A stretch of 64,000 nt of DNA from positions 372,001 to 436,000 of the forward strand of contig NZ_NIWT01000006.1 of the NCBI RefSeq assembly GCF_002236115.1, in the 5' to 3' direction. A program made the position numbers and the translations under genes. Below the pieces are notes generated by a model. The model was not told the origin of the DNA. It made no database searches and worked only from the letters and a program-made list of their open reading frames with translations. This DNA is from Pseudomonas jessenii. Lineage in GTDB: Bacteria; Pseudomonadota; Gammaproteobacteria; Pseudomonadales; Pseudomonadaceae. The stretch's first letter is position 1. Each line of letters opens with the position of its first letter. Shown one piece after another: positions 17,463 to 26,643 of the stretch.

Positions 17463-19424
17463 TTACAGGAGCATGGTGCGGATGTCGCCCAGCAGATCGC
17501 TCAGACGCTTGGTGAAGCGTGCAGCAGCGGCGCCGTTGATCACACGGTGATCGTAGGACAGCGACAGCGGCAGCATCAGTTTCGGCTGGAAGGCTTTGCC
17601 GTCCCAGACTGGCTGGATGGTTGCCTTGGAAACACCGAGGATCGCCACTTCCGGCGCGTTGACGATCGGCGTGAAGCCGGTGCCGCCAATGTGGCCGAGG
17701 CTGGAAATGGTGAAGCAGGCGCCTTGCATCTCGTCCGACGAGAGCTTCTTGGTCCGGGCTTTTTCAGCCAGGGAAGCAGCCTCGGCGGCCAATTGCAGCA
17801 GGCTCTTCTGGTCGACGTTCTTGATGACCGGTACCAGCAGGCCATCCGGGGTGTCGACGGCGAAGCCGATGTTCACGTATTTCTTGCGGATGATCGCTTT
17901 GCCGCTTGGCGCCAGCGAGCTGTTGAAGTCCGGCAGTTCCTTGAGCAGGTGCGCGCAGGTCTTGAGCAGCAACGGCAGGACGGTCAGCTTGACGCCGGCC
18001 TTCTCTGCAACGGCTTTCTGGGCAACACGGAACGCTTCGAGCTCGGTGATATCCGCCGAGTCGAATTGCGTCACGTGCGGTACGTTCAGCCAGCTGCGAT
18101 GCAGGTTGGCGGCGCCGACCTGCATCAGGCGGGTCATCGGCACTTCTTCGATTTCACCGAAGCGGCTGAAGTCCACGACCGGAATCGGCGGGATGCCCGC
18201 GCCACCGGTTGCGCCAGCAGCAGCGGCCGGTGCTTCCTTGGCCTTCTGCATCATGGCTTTGACGTAAACCTGCACGTCTTCCTTCAGGATGCGACCGTGC
18301 GGGCCGCTGGCGCCAACGGCGCTCAGCTCGACGCCGAATTCGCGGGCCAGTTGACGCACGGCAGGGCCGGCGTGAACTTTGGCGCCTGGCTTGGCTGGAG
18401 CAGCAACCGGGGCAGCAGCAGGAGCAGCGGCAGCCGGAGCAGCAGCGGCTGGAGCTGGAGCGCTCGGAGCAGCAGCGGCAGGTGCGGTCGCAGCAACAGG
18501 TGCAGCAGGAGCGGCGCCTTTGACTTTCAGTTTCAGGATCAGGTCGCCGGTTCCGACTTCGTCGTCGAGCTTGATGGAAACGCTTTCCACCACGCCAGCG
18601 GCTGGCGACGGGATTTCCATGCTCGCCTTGTCGGATTCCAGGGTGATCAGCGACTGGTCGGCCACAACGGTGTCGCCGGCCTTGACCAGGACTTCGATGA
18701 TCTTGGCCTTGCCCGCCGAACCGATGTCCGGAACATGGATGTCCTGAACGCTGTCGGCCACTGGAGCGGCCGGGGCTGCGGCAGCAGCAGGTGCAGCGGC
18801 GGGTGCCGGAGCGGCAGCCTGGGCCGGAGCAGCAGCCGGCGCAGCAGCGCCCGCCACTTCCAGGTCCAGGATCAGGTCGCCGGTGCCGACTTCGTCGTTG
18901 AGCTTGACGCTGATGGTCTTGACCACGCCAGCGGCAGGCGACGGGATTTCCATGCTCGCCTTGTCGGACTCCAGGGTGATCAGCGACTGATCAGCCGCGA
19001 CGGTGTCGCCGACCTTGACCTGGATCTCGATGATCTGGGCCTTGCCCGACGAACCGATGTCCGGCACATGCACTTGCTGAACGCTGGCAGCAGCCGGCGC
19101 AGCAGGAGCAGGAGCGGCGGCAGGTGCAGCAGCCGGTTTGGCTTCAGCCTTGGCCGCCGGTGCGGCAGCCGCAGGGGCCGCAGCAGCGGCACCTTCGACT
19201 TCCAGCTCCAGCAGTTCGTCGCCTTCTTTCAGGCGATCGCCCAGCTTCACTTTCAGGCTCTTGATGATACCGGCCTTCGGTGCAGGCACTTCCATGCTCG
19301 CCTTGTCCGACTCAAGTGTCAGGATGCTCTGGTCGGCTTCGATACGGTCGCCGACCTTCACAAACAGTTCAATTACTTCACCTTCACCGCTGCCGATGTC
19401 AGGTACGCGAATGAGTTCGCTCAC
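17463..19424 (-). CDS. aceF: Pyruvate dehydrogenase E2, dihydrolipoamide acetyltransferase
   Basis: A 653-residue core subunit of the pyruvate dehydrogenase complex, which transfers acetyl groups to CoA. Three lipoyl domains (residues about 2-75, 117-190 and 223-296) each carry the lipoylated lysine in LESDKASME, and are joined by long Ala/Pro linkers. The E3/E1-binding domain is AGPAVRQLAREFGVE (about 350-365). The catalytic domain ends with DHRVINGAAAARF, where the usual HRxxDG aspartate is asparagine, as I recall for other pseudomonads. It lies 11 bases downstream of aceE and is cotranscribed with it; a terminator follows at 17363. Confidence 0.97.
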   Translation of the reverse strand: MSELIRVPDIGSGEGEVIELFVKVGDRIEADQSILTLESDKASMEVPAPKAGIIKSLKVKLGDRLKEGDELLELEVEGAAAAAPAAAAPAAKAEAKPAAAPAAAPAPAAPAAASVQQVHVPDIGSSGKAQIIEIQVKVGDTVAADQSLITLESDKASMEIPSPAAGVVKTISVKLNDEVGTGDLILDLEVAGAAAPAAAPAQAAAPAPAAAPAAAAAPAAPVADSVQDIHVPDIGSAGKAKIIEVLVKAGDTVVADQSLITLESDKASMEIPSPAAGVVESVSIKLDDEVGTGDLILKLKVKGAAPAAPVAATAPAAAAPSAPAPAAAAPAAAAPAAAPVAAPAKPGAKVHAGPAVRQLAREFGVELSAVGASGPHGRILKEDVQVYVKAMMQKAKEAPAAAAGATGGAGIPPIPVVDFSRFGEIEEVPMTRLMQVGAANLHRSWLNVPHVTQFDSADITELEAFRVAQKAVAEKAGVKLTVLPLLLKTCAHLLKELPDFNSSLAPSGKAIIRKKYVNIGFAVDTPDGLLVPVIKNVDQKSLLQLAAEAASLAEKARTKKLSSDEMQGACFTISSLGHIGGTGFTPIVNAPEVAILGVSKATIQPVWDGKAFQPKLMLPLSLSYDHRVINGAAAARFTKRLSDLLGDIRTMLL

Positions 19425-19435
19425 AGAATCTCTCC

Positions 19436-22081
19436 TCAGCAGTCCAGTGGGTTGCGTTTTTCCGGGTCGATCCCGAACTTGGCGATGGCTTCAGCCACCA
19501 CTTTAGGTTCGATATCGCCACGGTCAGCCAGTGCTTCCAGGGCTGCCAACACCACGAAATGACGGTCGACTTCGAAGAAATGACGCAGTTTCTTGCGGCT
19601 GTCGCTGCGGCCGAAACCGTCGGTGCCCAGGACTTTGAATTCCTTGGACGGTACCCACTGACGGATCTGCTCGGCGAACAGTTTCATGTAGTCGGTAGAG
19701 GCAATGACCGGACCTTGACGGCCGTTCAGGCACTCTTCCACATAGCTCAGCTTAGGCTTCTGGCCAGGGTGCAGACGGTTGGTGCGCTCAACGGCCAGGC
19801 CGTCGCGACGCAGTTCGTTGAAGCTGGTAACGCTCCACACGTCGGCGCCGACGTTGAACTGTTCACGCAGGATCTTCGCTGCTTCACGGACTTCACGCAG
19901 GATGGTGCCGGAGCCCATCAGCTGAACGTGGTGCGCCGCTTCGCGGTTGTCTTCTTCGAGCAGGTACATGCCTTTCTTGATGCCTTCTTCGGCACCGGCC
20001 GGCATGGCTGGCTGCTGGTACGACTCGTTCATCACGGTGATGTAGTAGAAGACGTCCTGTTGCTCTTCGGTCATCTTCTTCATGCCGTCCTGAATGATCA
20101 CCGCCAACTCGTAGCCGTAGGTTGGATCGTAGGTGCGGCAGTTCGGGATGGTCGCGGCCAGCAGGTGGCTGTGACCGTCTTCGTGTTGCAGGCCTTCACC
20201 GTTCAGGGTGGTACGGCCGGCGGTGCCGCCGATCAGGAAGCCACGGGTGCGGCTGTCGCCAGCGGCCCAGGCCAGGTCGCCGATACGCTGGAAGCCGAAC
20301 ATCGAGTAGAAGATGTAGAACGGCAGCATCGGCTGGTTGTGGCTGGAGTACGAAGTACCGGCAGCGATGAAGGAGCTCATGGCGCCCGCTTCGTTGATGC
20401 CTTCTTCGAGGATCTGGCCCTTCTGGTCTTCCTTGTAGAACATCACCTGGTCTTTATCGACTGGCTCGTAGAGCTGGCCGACGGAGGAGTAGATGCCCAG
20501 CTGACGGAACATGCCTTCCATACCGAAGGTACGGGCTTCGTCCGGGATGATCGGTACGATGCGTGGACCGATTTCCTTGTCCTTGACCAGTTGCGCGAGG
20601 ATCCGCACGAAGGCCATGGTGGTGGAGATTTCGCGGTCGCCCGAGCCGTCCAGGATCGCCTTGAGGGTTTCCAGTGGCGGGGTCGGGATGTTGAAGCTCT
20701 TGGCGCGACGCTGAGGTACGAAGCCGCCCAGTGCGGTACGGCGCTCGCTCAGGTAACGGGCTTCGGCGCTGCCTTCTTCCGGTTTGAAGAATGGCAGGTT
20801 TTCCAGTTCATCGTCCTTGACCGGGATGTCGAAGCGGTCGCGGAACAACTTCAGGCTGTCGACGTCGACTTTCTTGGTGTTGTGCGCAGTGTTCTTCGCT
20901 TCGCCGGCACCGGTGCCATAACCCTTGATGGTCTTGGCCAGGATGACGGTCGGTTGTTCTTTGTGGTTGACCGCTTCGTGGTACGCCGCGTAGACCTTGT
21001 ACGGGTCGTGGCCGCCACGGTTGAGTTTCCAGATCTCGTCGTCGGACAGATCTTCGACCATCGCCTTGAGTTCTGGCGTGTTGAAGAAGTGTTCACGTAC
21101 GAACGCGCCGTCTTTGGCTTTGTAGTTCTGGTACTCGCCGTCGATGACTTCGTCCATGCGGCGTTGCAGGATGCCGTCGACGTCCTTGGCCAGCAGTGGG
21201 TCCCAGAAACGGCCCCAGATGACTTTGGTCACGTTCCACTGAGCACCACGGAACACGCCTTCGAGTTCCTGAATGATCTTGCCGTTGCCGCGAACCGGGC
21301 CGTCGAGGCGCTGCAGGTTGCAGTTGATGACGAAGATCAGGTTGTCCAGCTTCTCGCGGCCGGCCAGGGAGATAGCGCCCAGGGATTCCGGCTCGTCGCA
21401 CTCGCCGTCGCCCAGGAAGCACCAGACTTTCTGTTTGCCTGGCTGGATGAAACCACGGTGTTCCAGGTACTTCATGAAGCGTGCCTGGTAGATCGCCTGG
21501 ATCGGGCCCAGACCCATGGATACGGTCGGGAACTGCCAGAAGTCAGGCATCAGCCAAGGGTGCGGGTAGGACGACAGGCCCTGACCGTCGACTTCCTGGC
21601 GGAAGTTGTTCATCTGGTCTTCGGTGATGCGGCCTTCCATGAATGCGCGGGCGTAAACGCCTGGCGAGGTGTGGCCCTGGAAGTAGATCAGGTCGCCGCC
21701 GTGTTCTTCGGTCGGGGCCTGGAAGAAGTAGTTGAAGCCGATGTCATACAGGGTCGCACTGGAGGCGAAGCTGGAGATGTGACCGCCGAGGTCAGAATCC
21801 TTCAGGTTCGTACGCATTACCATGGCCATCGCGTTCCAGCGTACCAGCGAGCGAATGCGGCGTTCCATGAACAGGTCGCCAGGCATGCGTGCTTCGTGGG
21901 TTACCGGGATGGTGTTGCGGTAAGGCGTGGTGATGGCGTAAGGCAACTGCGAACCGCTGCGGGTCGCCAGTTCACCCATACGGGTCATCAAATAGTGAGC
22001 ACGGTCTTCGCCTTCTTTGTCGAGAACCGATTCCAGGGCGTCCAGCCATTCCTGGGTTTCGACGGGATCGAGGTCTTGCAT
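19436..22081 (-). CDS. aceE: Pyruvate dehydrogenase E1, homodimeric type
   Basis: An 881-residue thiamine-diphosphate enzyme that decarboxylates pyruvate and acetylates the lipoyl groups of AceF. It is the single-chain E1 of gammaproteobacteria (E. coli 887 residues). The diphosphate-binding GDGECDEPESLGAI segment (about 229-242) and the following NLIFVINCNLQRLDGPVRGN are intact. The C-terminal half carries the second transketolase-like domain (GTAGRTTLNGEGLQHEDGHSH, quoted in part). It is first in the aceE-aceF operon. Its upstream region carries two TGTAGT/ACTACA operators of the RpiR-family (RccR/HexR) type, pointing to control by the Entner-Doudoroff intermediate KDPG. Confidence 0.97.
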   Translation of the reverse strand: MQDLDPVETQEWLDALESVLDKEGEDRAHYLMTRMGELATRSGSQLPYAITTPYRNTIPVTHEARMPGDLFMERRIRSLVRWNAMAMVMRTNLKDSDLGGHISSFASSATLYDIGFNYFFQAPTEEHGGDLIYFQGHTSPGVYARAFMEGRITEDQMNNFRQEVDGQGLSSYPHPWLMPDFWQFPTVSMGLGPIQAIYQARFMKYLEHRGFIQPGKQKVWCFLGDGECDEPESLGAISLAGREKLDNLIFVINCNLQRLDGPVRGNGKIIQELEGVFRGAQWNVTKVIWGRFWDPLLAKDVDGILQRRMDEVIDGEYQNYKAKDGAFVREHFFNTPELKAMVEDLSDDEIWKLNRGGHDPYKVYAAYHEAVNHKEQPTVILAKTIKGYGTGAGEAKNTAHNTKKVDVDSLKLFRDRFDIPVKDDELENLPFFKPEEGSAEARYLSERRTALGGFVPQRRAKSFNIPTPPLETLKAILDGSGDREISTTMAFVRILAQLVKDKEIGPRIVPIIPDEARTFGMEGMFRQLGIYSSVGQLYEPVDKDQVMFYKEDQKGQILEEGINEAGAMSSFIAAGTSYSSHNQPMLPFYIFYSMFGFQRIGDLAWAAGDSRTRGFLIGGTAGRTTLNGEGLQHEDGHSHLLAATIPNCRTYDPTYGYELAVIIQDGMKKMTEEQQDVFYYITVMNESYQQPAMPAGAEEGIKKGMYLLEEDNREAAHHVQLMGSGTILREVREAAKILREQFNVGADVWSVTSFNELRRDGLAVERTNRLHPGQKPKLSYVEECLNGRQGPVIASTDYMKLFAEQIRQWVPSKEFKVLGTDGFGRSDSRKKLRHFFEVDRHFVVLAALEALADRGDIEPKVVAEAIAKFGIDPEKRNPLDC

Positions 22082-22191
22082 GGCTTGCTCCAGGGCGGAA
22101 AGGCTACCAGAATCGGTTGCCTGAGTTAGCGACTGGCCTTGTGGGCAGACGTTATGAATTCTTGGATTGCCGACAGGTTGTTCCGGCGGCG

Positions 22192-22206
22192 TGTAGTTTT
22201 ACTACA
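22192..22206. promoter_or_regulatory. RccR/HexR-type operator 1 upstream of aceE
   Basis: TGTAGTTTTACTACA is a perfect TGTAGT-N3-ACTACA palindrome, 111 bases upstream of the aceE ATG. The motif matches the operator of the KDPG-sensing RpiR-family regulators HexR and RccR, and RccR is reported to control aceE in P. fluorescens. The surrounding 383-base gap between aceE and glnE holds no gene I can support. Confidence 0.75.
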
Positions 22207-22243
22207 AATCATCCGGCATTTCAGCCCGTCTAATGTATATACG

Positions 22244-22258
22244 AGTAGTAAAACTACA
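22244..22258. promoter_or_regulatory. RccR/HexR-type operator 2 upstream of aceE
   Basis: AGTAGTAAAACTACA differs from the perfect palindrome only at its first base. Its centre is 52 bases from that of operator 1, close to five helical turns, so two dimers could sit on the same DNA face. Confidence 0.72.
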
Positions 22259-22464
22259 GAAGAGCGGCTTGTGCCCCCCGGCTGCGTTGTGAGAATAATC
22301 GTTAAGGTTGGTCTTTTTCCAACTACTAAAGGTAAAAGCTTGATGCTGGCTGCCAAAATAAAAGAAATTTCAGCTATTTCTAACTTTTGTTCGACACTCC
22401 CTCAGGTAGTGGGTTTTCGAAAACCACTACATGCAGCCCGTTGCACGCCGATCAAGGATAGACC

Positions 22465-25404
22465 ATGAGCCTCCCTTCGCTTGCCGAACTGCCCGCCATT
22501 CTCCTGCCGTTTGTCACCCGTGCCGAGCAGTCGTTCCGGGCTGCCGTCGCCGCTCTGGACGATGACCACGGGCTGTCCGCCTGGACGCCGGAACGCTGGG
22601 CGCAATTTGCCCGCGTCACCGCCGCCAGCGATTTCGTGATTGAACAGTGTGTTCGTGACCCTTTGATGTTGCTGAGGCTGGTGCAGTCCGGCGAACTGGA
22701 CCGCGGCTTCGCTCCCGGTGAGTTGTGCGGGCAGATCGCGGCCGCCGCGAACGTGGCCGAGACCGATGATCAGCTTGGCCGCGCCTTGCGCCGCCAGCGT
22801 GCACGCCATCAGGTGCGGATCATCTGGCGCGACCTGACCCGCCAGGCCGATTTGATCCAGACCTGCCGCGACCTTTCGGACATGGCCGATGCCAGCATCG
22901 ATCAGGCCTATCAATGGTTGTACGTGCGGCATTGCCAGCAGTTCGGCGTGCCGACCGGGCGGCGCAGCGGCGAGCCGCAGCAGATGGTCATTCTCGGCAT
23001 GGGCAAGCTCGGTGCCGTGGAGCTGAACCTGTCATCGGACATCGACCTGATATTTGCCTATCCCGAGGGTGGCGAAACAGTTGGCGTCAAACGCCCGCTG
23101 GATAACCAGGAGTTTTTCATCCGTCTGGGCCAGCGGCTGATCAAGGCCCTGGACCCGATGACCGTCGACGGCTTTGTATTTCGCGTCGACATGCGTTTGC
23201 GTCCCTACGGTTCGGCGGGCGCGCTGGTGCTGAGCTTCAACGCGCTGGAGCAGTATTACCAGGACCAGGGGCGCGACTGGGAACGCTACGCGATGATCAA
23301 GTCGCGGGTGGTGGCCGGGGATCAAGTAGCCGGCGCGCAACTGCAAGAGATGCTGCGGCCATTCGTTTACCGGCGTTACCTCGACTTTTCCGCCATCGAA
23401 GCGCTGCGCACCATGAAGCAGCTGATCCAGCAGGAAGTGCGGCGCAAGGGCATGGCCGACAACATCAAGCTCGGTTCCGGCGGTATTCGCGAAGTCGAGT
23501 TTATTGCCCAGGCGTTCCAGTTGATCCACGGCGGCCGCGATCTGAGCTTGCAGCAGCGCCCACTATTAAAGGTACTGAGCACGCTGGAGGGTCAGGGGTA
23601 CCTGCCGCCGAACGTGATCAGCGAGCTGCGTGAAGGTTACGAATTCCTGCGTTACACCGAACACGCGATTCAGGCGATTGCCGATCGCCAGACGCAAATG
23701 TTGCCCGATGGCGAGCAGGACCAGGCGCGCATTGCCTTTATGCTGGGCTTCGCGAACTGGACGGCGTTCCACGAACAACTGATGTATTGGCGCGGCCGAG
23801 TGGCCTGGCACTTCGGGCAGGTGATCGCCGATCCCGATGAAGAGCAGGGCGCCGAAAGCGAAGTGGTGGTCGGCGGTGAGTGGTTGCCGCTGTGGGAAGA
23901 GGCCCAGGACGATGAGGCCGCCTGCCGTCAACTGGAAGAGGGTGGTTTCAAGGATGCCCCAAAAGCCTTGAAAGCCCTGGCTGGCTTGCGCGGCAGCCCG
24001 CAATTGAGGGCGATGCAGCGTCTGGGTCGCGAACGTCTCGATGCTTTTATTCCGCGTTTGCTGGCTCAGGCCGTGGAACATGACAATCCGGACCTGGTAC
24101 TGGAACGGGTGCTGCCGCTGGTCGAAGCCGTGGCCCGTCGTTCCGCGTACCTGGTGCTGTTGACCGAGAACCCCAGTGCGTTGCGGCGTTTGCTGACGCT
24201 GTGCGCGGCGAGCCCGTGGATCGCCGAGCAAATCACCCGCTTCCCGCTGCTGCTCGACGAATTGCTCAACGAAGGCCGGCTGTTCAAGCCGCCACTGGCG
24301 CCAGAACTGGCGGCAGAGTTGCGCGAGCGCCTGACACGGATTCCCGAGGACGACCTCGAACAGCAAATGGAAGCTCTGCGCCATTTCAAGCTGGCGCACC
24401 GCTTGCGAGTGGCCGCCTCGGAAATCGCCGGCAGCCTGCCGCTGATGAAAGTCAGCGATTACCTGACCTGGCTCGCCGAGGCGATCCTGGAGCAGGTACT
24501 GGCACTGGCCTGGCGGCAAACCGTGGCCAAGTACGGCACGCCGCTGCGCACCGATGGCACCTTGTGCGATCCCGGCTTCATCATTGTCGGTTATGGGAAA
24601 GTCGGCGGCCTGGAACTCGGGCATGGTTCGGACCTGGACCTGGTGTTCATCCACGACGGCGATCCGCAGGCTGAAACCGATGGCATCAAACCCATCGATG
24701 GCGCGCAATTTTTCACCCGATTGGGGCAACGGATCATTCACTTGCTGACGGCGCAGACCAACTCCGGGCAGTTGTATGAAGTGGACATGCGTCTGCGACC
24801 GTCCGGGGCGTCGGGCTTGCTGGTGAGTTCCCTGGGCGCGTTTGCCCGCTATCAGGAAAACGAGGCCTGGACCTGGGAGCATCAGGCATTGGTGCGCGCG
24901 CGGGTGTTGGTGGGCAGTCAGGATGTCGGCCAGGCCTTCGAGAAAGTCCGTGCCACGATATTGGGCAAAACACGTGATCTGCCGACCCTGCGCCAGGAAG
25001 TCAGCGAGATGCGTGCCAAGATGCGCGATAACCTCGGCAGCAAGAGCACCGCGGCCGGCACCGGGGCAAATGCCTTCGAAGCCACGGCGCCGTTCGATAT
25101 CAAGCAGGACGCCGGAGGTATCGTCGATATTGAATTTATGGTGCAATACGCAGCCCTGGCGTGGTCCGAAACACACCCGCCATTGCTACGCTGGACGGAC
25201 AACATCCGCATTCTGGAAGAGCTGGAGCATGAAGGGTTGATGCCCGTCGAAGATGCCAGCCTGTTGCGTGAAGCGTATAAAGCGTACCGTTCCGCCGCCC
25301 ACCGGCAGGCCTTGCAGAAGGACCCCGGGGTGATTCCGGGCGATCAGTTCGCGGACGAACGGCGGCAGGTCATGCGGATCTGGCGTGAGCTGGGGCTAAG
25401 CTGA
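22465..25404 (+). CDS. glnE: Bifunctional glutamine synthetase adenylyltransferase/deadenylase GlnE
   Basis: A 979-residue cytoplasmic regulator that adenylylates glutamine synthetase when nitrogen is plentiful and removes AMP when it is scarce, under control of PII. Both nucleotidyltransferase domains are visible. The N-terminal deadenylase has LGMGKLGAVELNLSSDIDLIF (about 174-194, quoted in part) and the C-terminal adenylyltransferase has VGYGKVGGLELGHGSDLDLVF (about 710-730). GIREVEF (about 341) and GGIVDIEFMVQY (about 883) are the other family signatures. Length is as expected (E. coli 946). The ATG at 22465 follows AAGGATAG. It is divergent from aceE and ends at a REP pair. Confidence 0.97.
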   Translation: MSLPSLAELPAILLPFVTRAEQSFRAAVAALDDDHGLSAWTPERWAQFARVTAASDFVIEQCVRDPLMLLRLVQSGELDRGFAPGELCGQIAAAANVAETDDQLGRALRRQRARHQVRIIWRDLTRQADLIQTCRDLSDMADASIDQAYQWLYVRHCQQFGVPTGRRSGEPQQMVILGMGKLGAVELNLSSDIDLIFAYPEGGETVGVKRPLDNQEFFIRLGQRLIKALDPMTVDGFVFRVDMRLRPYGSAGALVLSFNALEQYYQDQGRDWERYAMIKSRVVAGDQVAGAQLQEMLRPFVYRRYLDFSAIEALRTMKQLIQQEVRRKGMADNIKLGSGGIREVEFIAQAFQLIHGGRDLSLQQRPLLKVLSTLEGQGYLPPNVISELREGYEFLRYTEHAIQAIADRQTQMLPDGEQDQARIAFMLGFANWTAFHEQLMYWRGRVAWHFGQVIADPDEEQGAESEVVVGGEWLPLWEEAQDDEAACRQLEEGGFKDAPKALKALAGLRGSPQLRAMQRLGRERLDAFIPRLLAQAVEHDNPDLVLERVLPLVEAVARRSAYLVLLTENPSALRRLLTLCAASPWIAEQITRFPLLLDELLNEGRLFKPPLAPELAAELRERLTRIPEDDLEQQMEALRHFKLAHRLRVAASEIAGSLPLMKVSDYLTWLAEAILEQVLALAWRQTVAKYGTPLRTDGTLCDPGFIIVGYGKVGGLELGHGSDLDLVFIHDGDPQAETDGIKPIDGAQFFTRLGQRIIHLLTAQTNSGQLYEVDMRLRPSGASGLLVSSLGAFARYQENEAWTWEHQALVRARVLVGSQDVGQAFEKVRATILGKTRDLPTLRQEVSEMRAKMRDNLGSKSTAAGTGANAFEATAPFDIKQDAGGIVDIEFMVQYAALAWSETHPPLLRWTDNIRILEELEHEGLMPVEDASLLREAYKAYRSAAHRQALQKDPGVIPGDQFADERRQVMRIWRELGLS

Positions 25405-25431
25405 AACGGGATATTTGATACGCCAATATTC

Positions 25432-25534
25432 CCTGTAGGAGCGAGCTTGCTCGCGATGGTCGTTAACGATAACGCGGCGAGCCTGACACCCCGCGGAGTT
25501 CTCGGGTTCATCGCGAGCAAGCTCGCTCCTACAG
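25432..25534. repeat. Inverted REP pair (BIME) with conserved spacer
   Basis: Copies at 25432-25459 and 25509-25534 lie between glnE and waaF. The spacer contains CGTTAACGATAACG, related to the CGTTATCGTTGACG of the REP units at 61.6-63.1 kb, so these share a longer ancestral unit. Confidence 0.82.
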
Positions 25535-25607
25535 TAGATTTGCGTTGTTCTGTAGAATTTTCGAGGCGGGGAGGCGTAGGCCTCCCCGGTTCGTTTATGG
25601 AAACCAC

Positions 25608-26642
25608 ATGAAAATTCTGATCGTTGGGCCCAGTTGGGTCGGTGACATGGTGATGGCGCAGACACTTTTCCAGTGTCTGAAACAACGCCACCCGCAATGC
25701 GAAATCGACGTGCTGGCCCCCGAGTGGAGCCGGCCGATTCTTGAGCGCATGCCCGAAGTTCGCCAGGCCTTGAGCTTTCCGCTCGGTCACGGTGTCCTGG
25801 AACTGGCAACGCGTCGGCGCATCGGCAAATCCCTGGCAGGCCAGTACGACCAGGCGATCCTGTTACCCAATTCACTGAAGTCGGCGCTGGTGCCGTTCTT
25901 TGCCGGCATCCCGAAGCGCACCGGCTGGCGTGGCGAGTTTCGCTATGGCCTGCTCAATGACGTACGCACGCTGGACAAGGATCGTTATCCGCTGATGATC
26001 GAGCGCTTCATGGCCCTGGCTTACGAGCCGGGCTTTGAGTTGCCAAAGCCGTATCCACGTCCGAGCCTGCAGATCGACCCGGTTACCCGCGAAGCGGCGC
26101 TTGCCAAGTTCGACCTGACCCTCGACCGCCCGGTGTTGGCCCTGTGCCCCGGCGCCGAGTTTGGTGAGTCCAAGCGTTGGCCGTCCGAGCATTACGCCAA
26201 GGTTGCCGAAACGAAGATCCGCGAAGGCTGGCAAGTCTGGCTGTTCGGTTCGAAAAACGACCACGCCGTGGGCGAAGACATCCGCGCGCGGCTGATTCCC
26301 GGCCTGCGTGAAGAATCGGTCAACCTCAGCGGCGGCACCTCGCTGGCCGAAGCCATCGACCTGATGTCCTGCTCCGATGCGGTGGTGTCCAACGACTCCG
26401 GCCTGATGCATGTTGCCGCCGCCCTGAATCGCCCATTGGTGGCGGTCTACGGCTCGACGTCGCCAGGTTTCACGCCACCGTTGGCCGAGCACGTCGAAGT
26501 CGTTCGTCTGGGCATCGAGTGCAGCCCATGCTTCGACCGCACCTGCCGTTTCGGCCATTACAACTGCTTGCGCCAACTCATGCCGCAAGCGGTGAACGAA
26601 GCCCTGCAGCGGTTGCAAGGCACTCCGGTCGAGGTCAAATAG
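25608..26642 (+). CDS. waaF: LPS heptosyltransferase II (WaaF)
   Basis: A 344-residue GT9 glycosyltransferase that adds the second L-glycero-D-manno-heptose to the inner core from ADP-heptose, at the cytoplasmic face. It begins MKILIVGPSWVGDMVMAQ. The donor-binding LCPGAEFGESKRWP (about 180-193) and VSNDSGLMHVAAALNRP (about 260-276) are typical. I chose ATG 25608 over in-frame upstream codons because GPSWVGDMVMAQ is the conserved N-terminus. A short G-rich hairpin (GGGGAGGC/GCCTCCCC) lies just upstream and may cover the ribosome site. It is the first gene of the LPS core run. Confidence 0.95.
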   Translation: MKILIVGPSWVGDMVMAQTLFQCLKQRHPQCEIDVLAPEWSRPILERMPEVRQALSFPLGHGVLELATRRRIGKSLAGQYDQAILLPNSLKSALVPFFAGIPKRTGWRGEFRYGLLNDVRTLDKDRYPLMIERFMALAYEPGFELPKPYPRPSLQIDPVTREAALAKFDLTLDRPVLALCPGAEFGESKRWPSEHYAKVAETKIREGWQVWLFGSKNDHAVGEDIRARLIPGLREESVNLSGGTSLAEAIDLMSCSDAVVSNDSGLMHVAAALNRPLVAVYGSTSPGFTPPLAEHVEVVRLGIECSPCFDRTCRFGHYNCLRQLMPQAVNEALQRLQGTPVEVK

Positions 26643-26643
26643 C

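Noticed and set aside
19559..22129. An 856-codon open frame opposite aceE, and similarly long antisense frames opposite aceF, dipA and thiC
   Set aside because: They mirror conserved genes, lack plausible ribosome sites and show no recognisable domain.
22139..22468. A 109-codon frame in the aceE-glnE gap
   Set aside because: It runs through the two operators and the glnE ribosome site, has no family resemblance, and looks like intergenic DNA.
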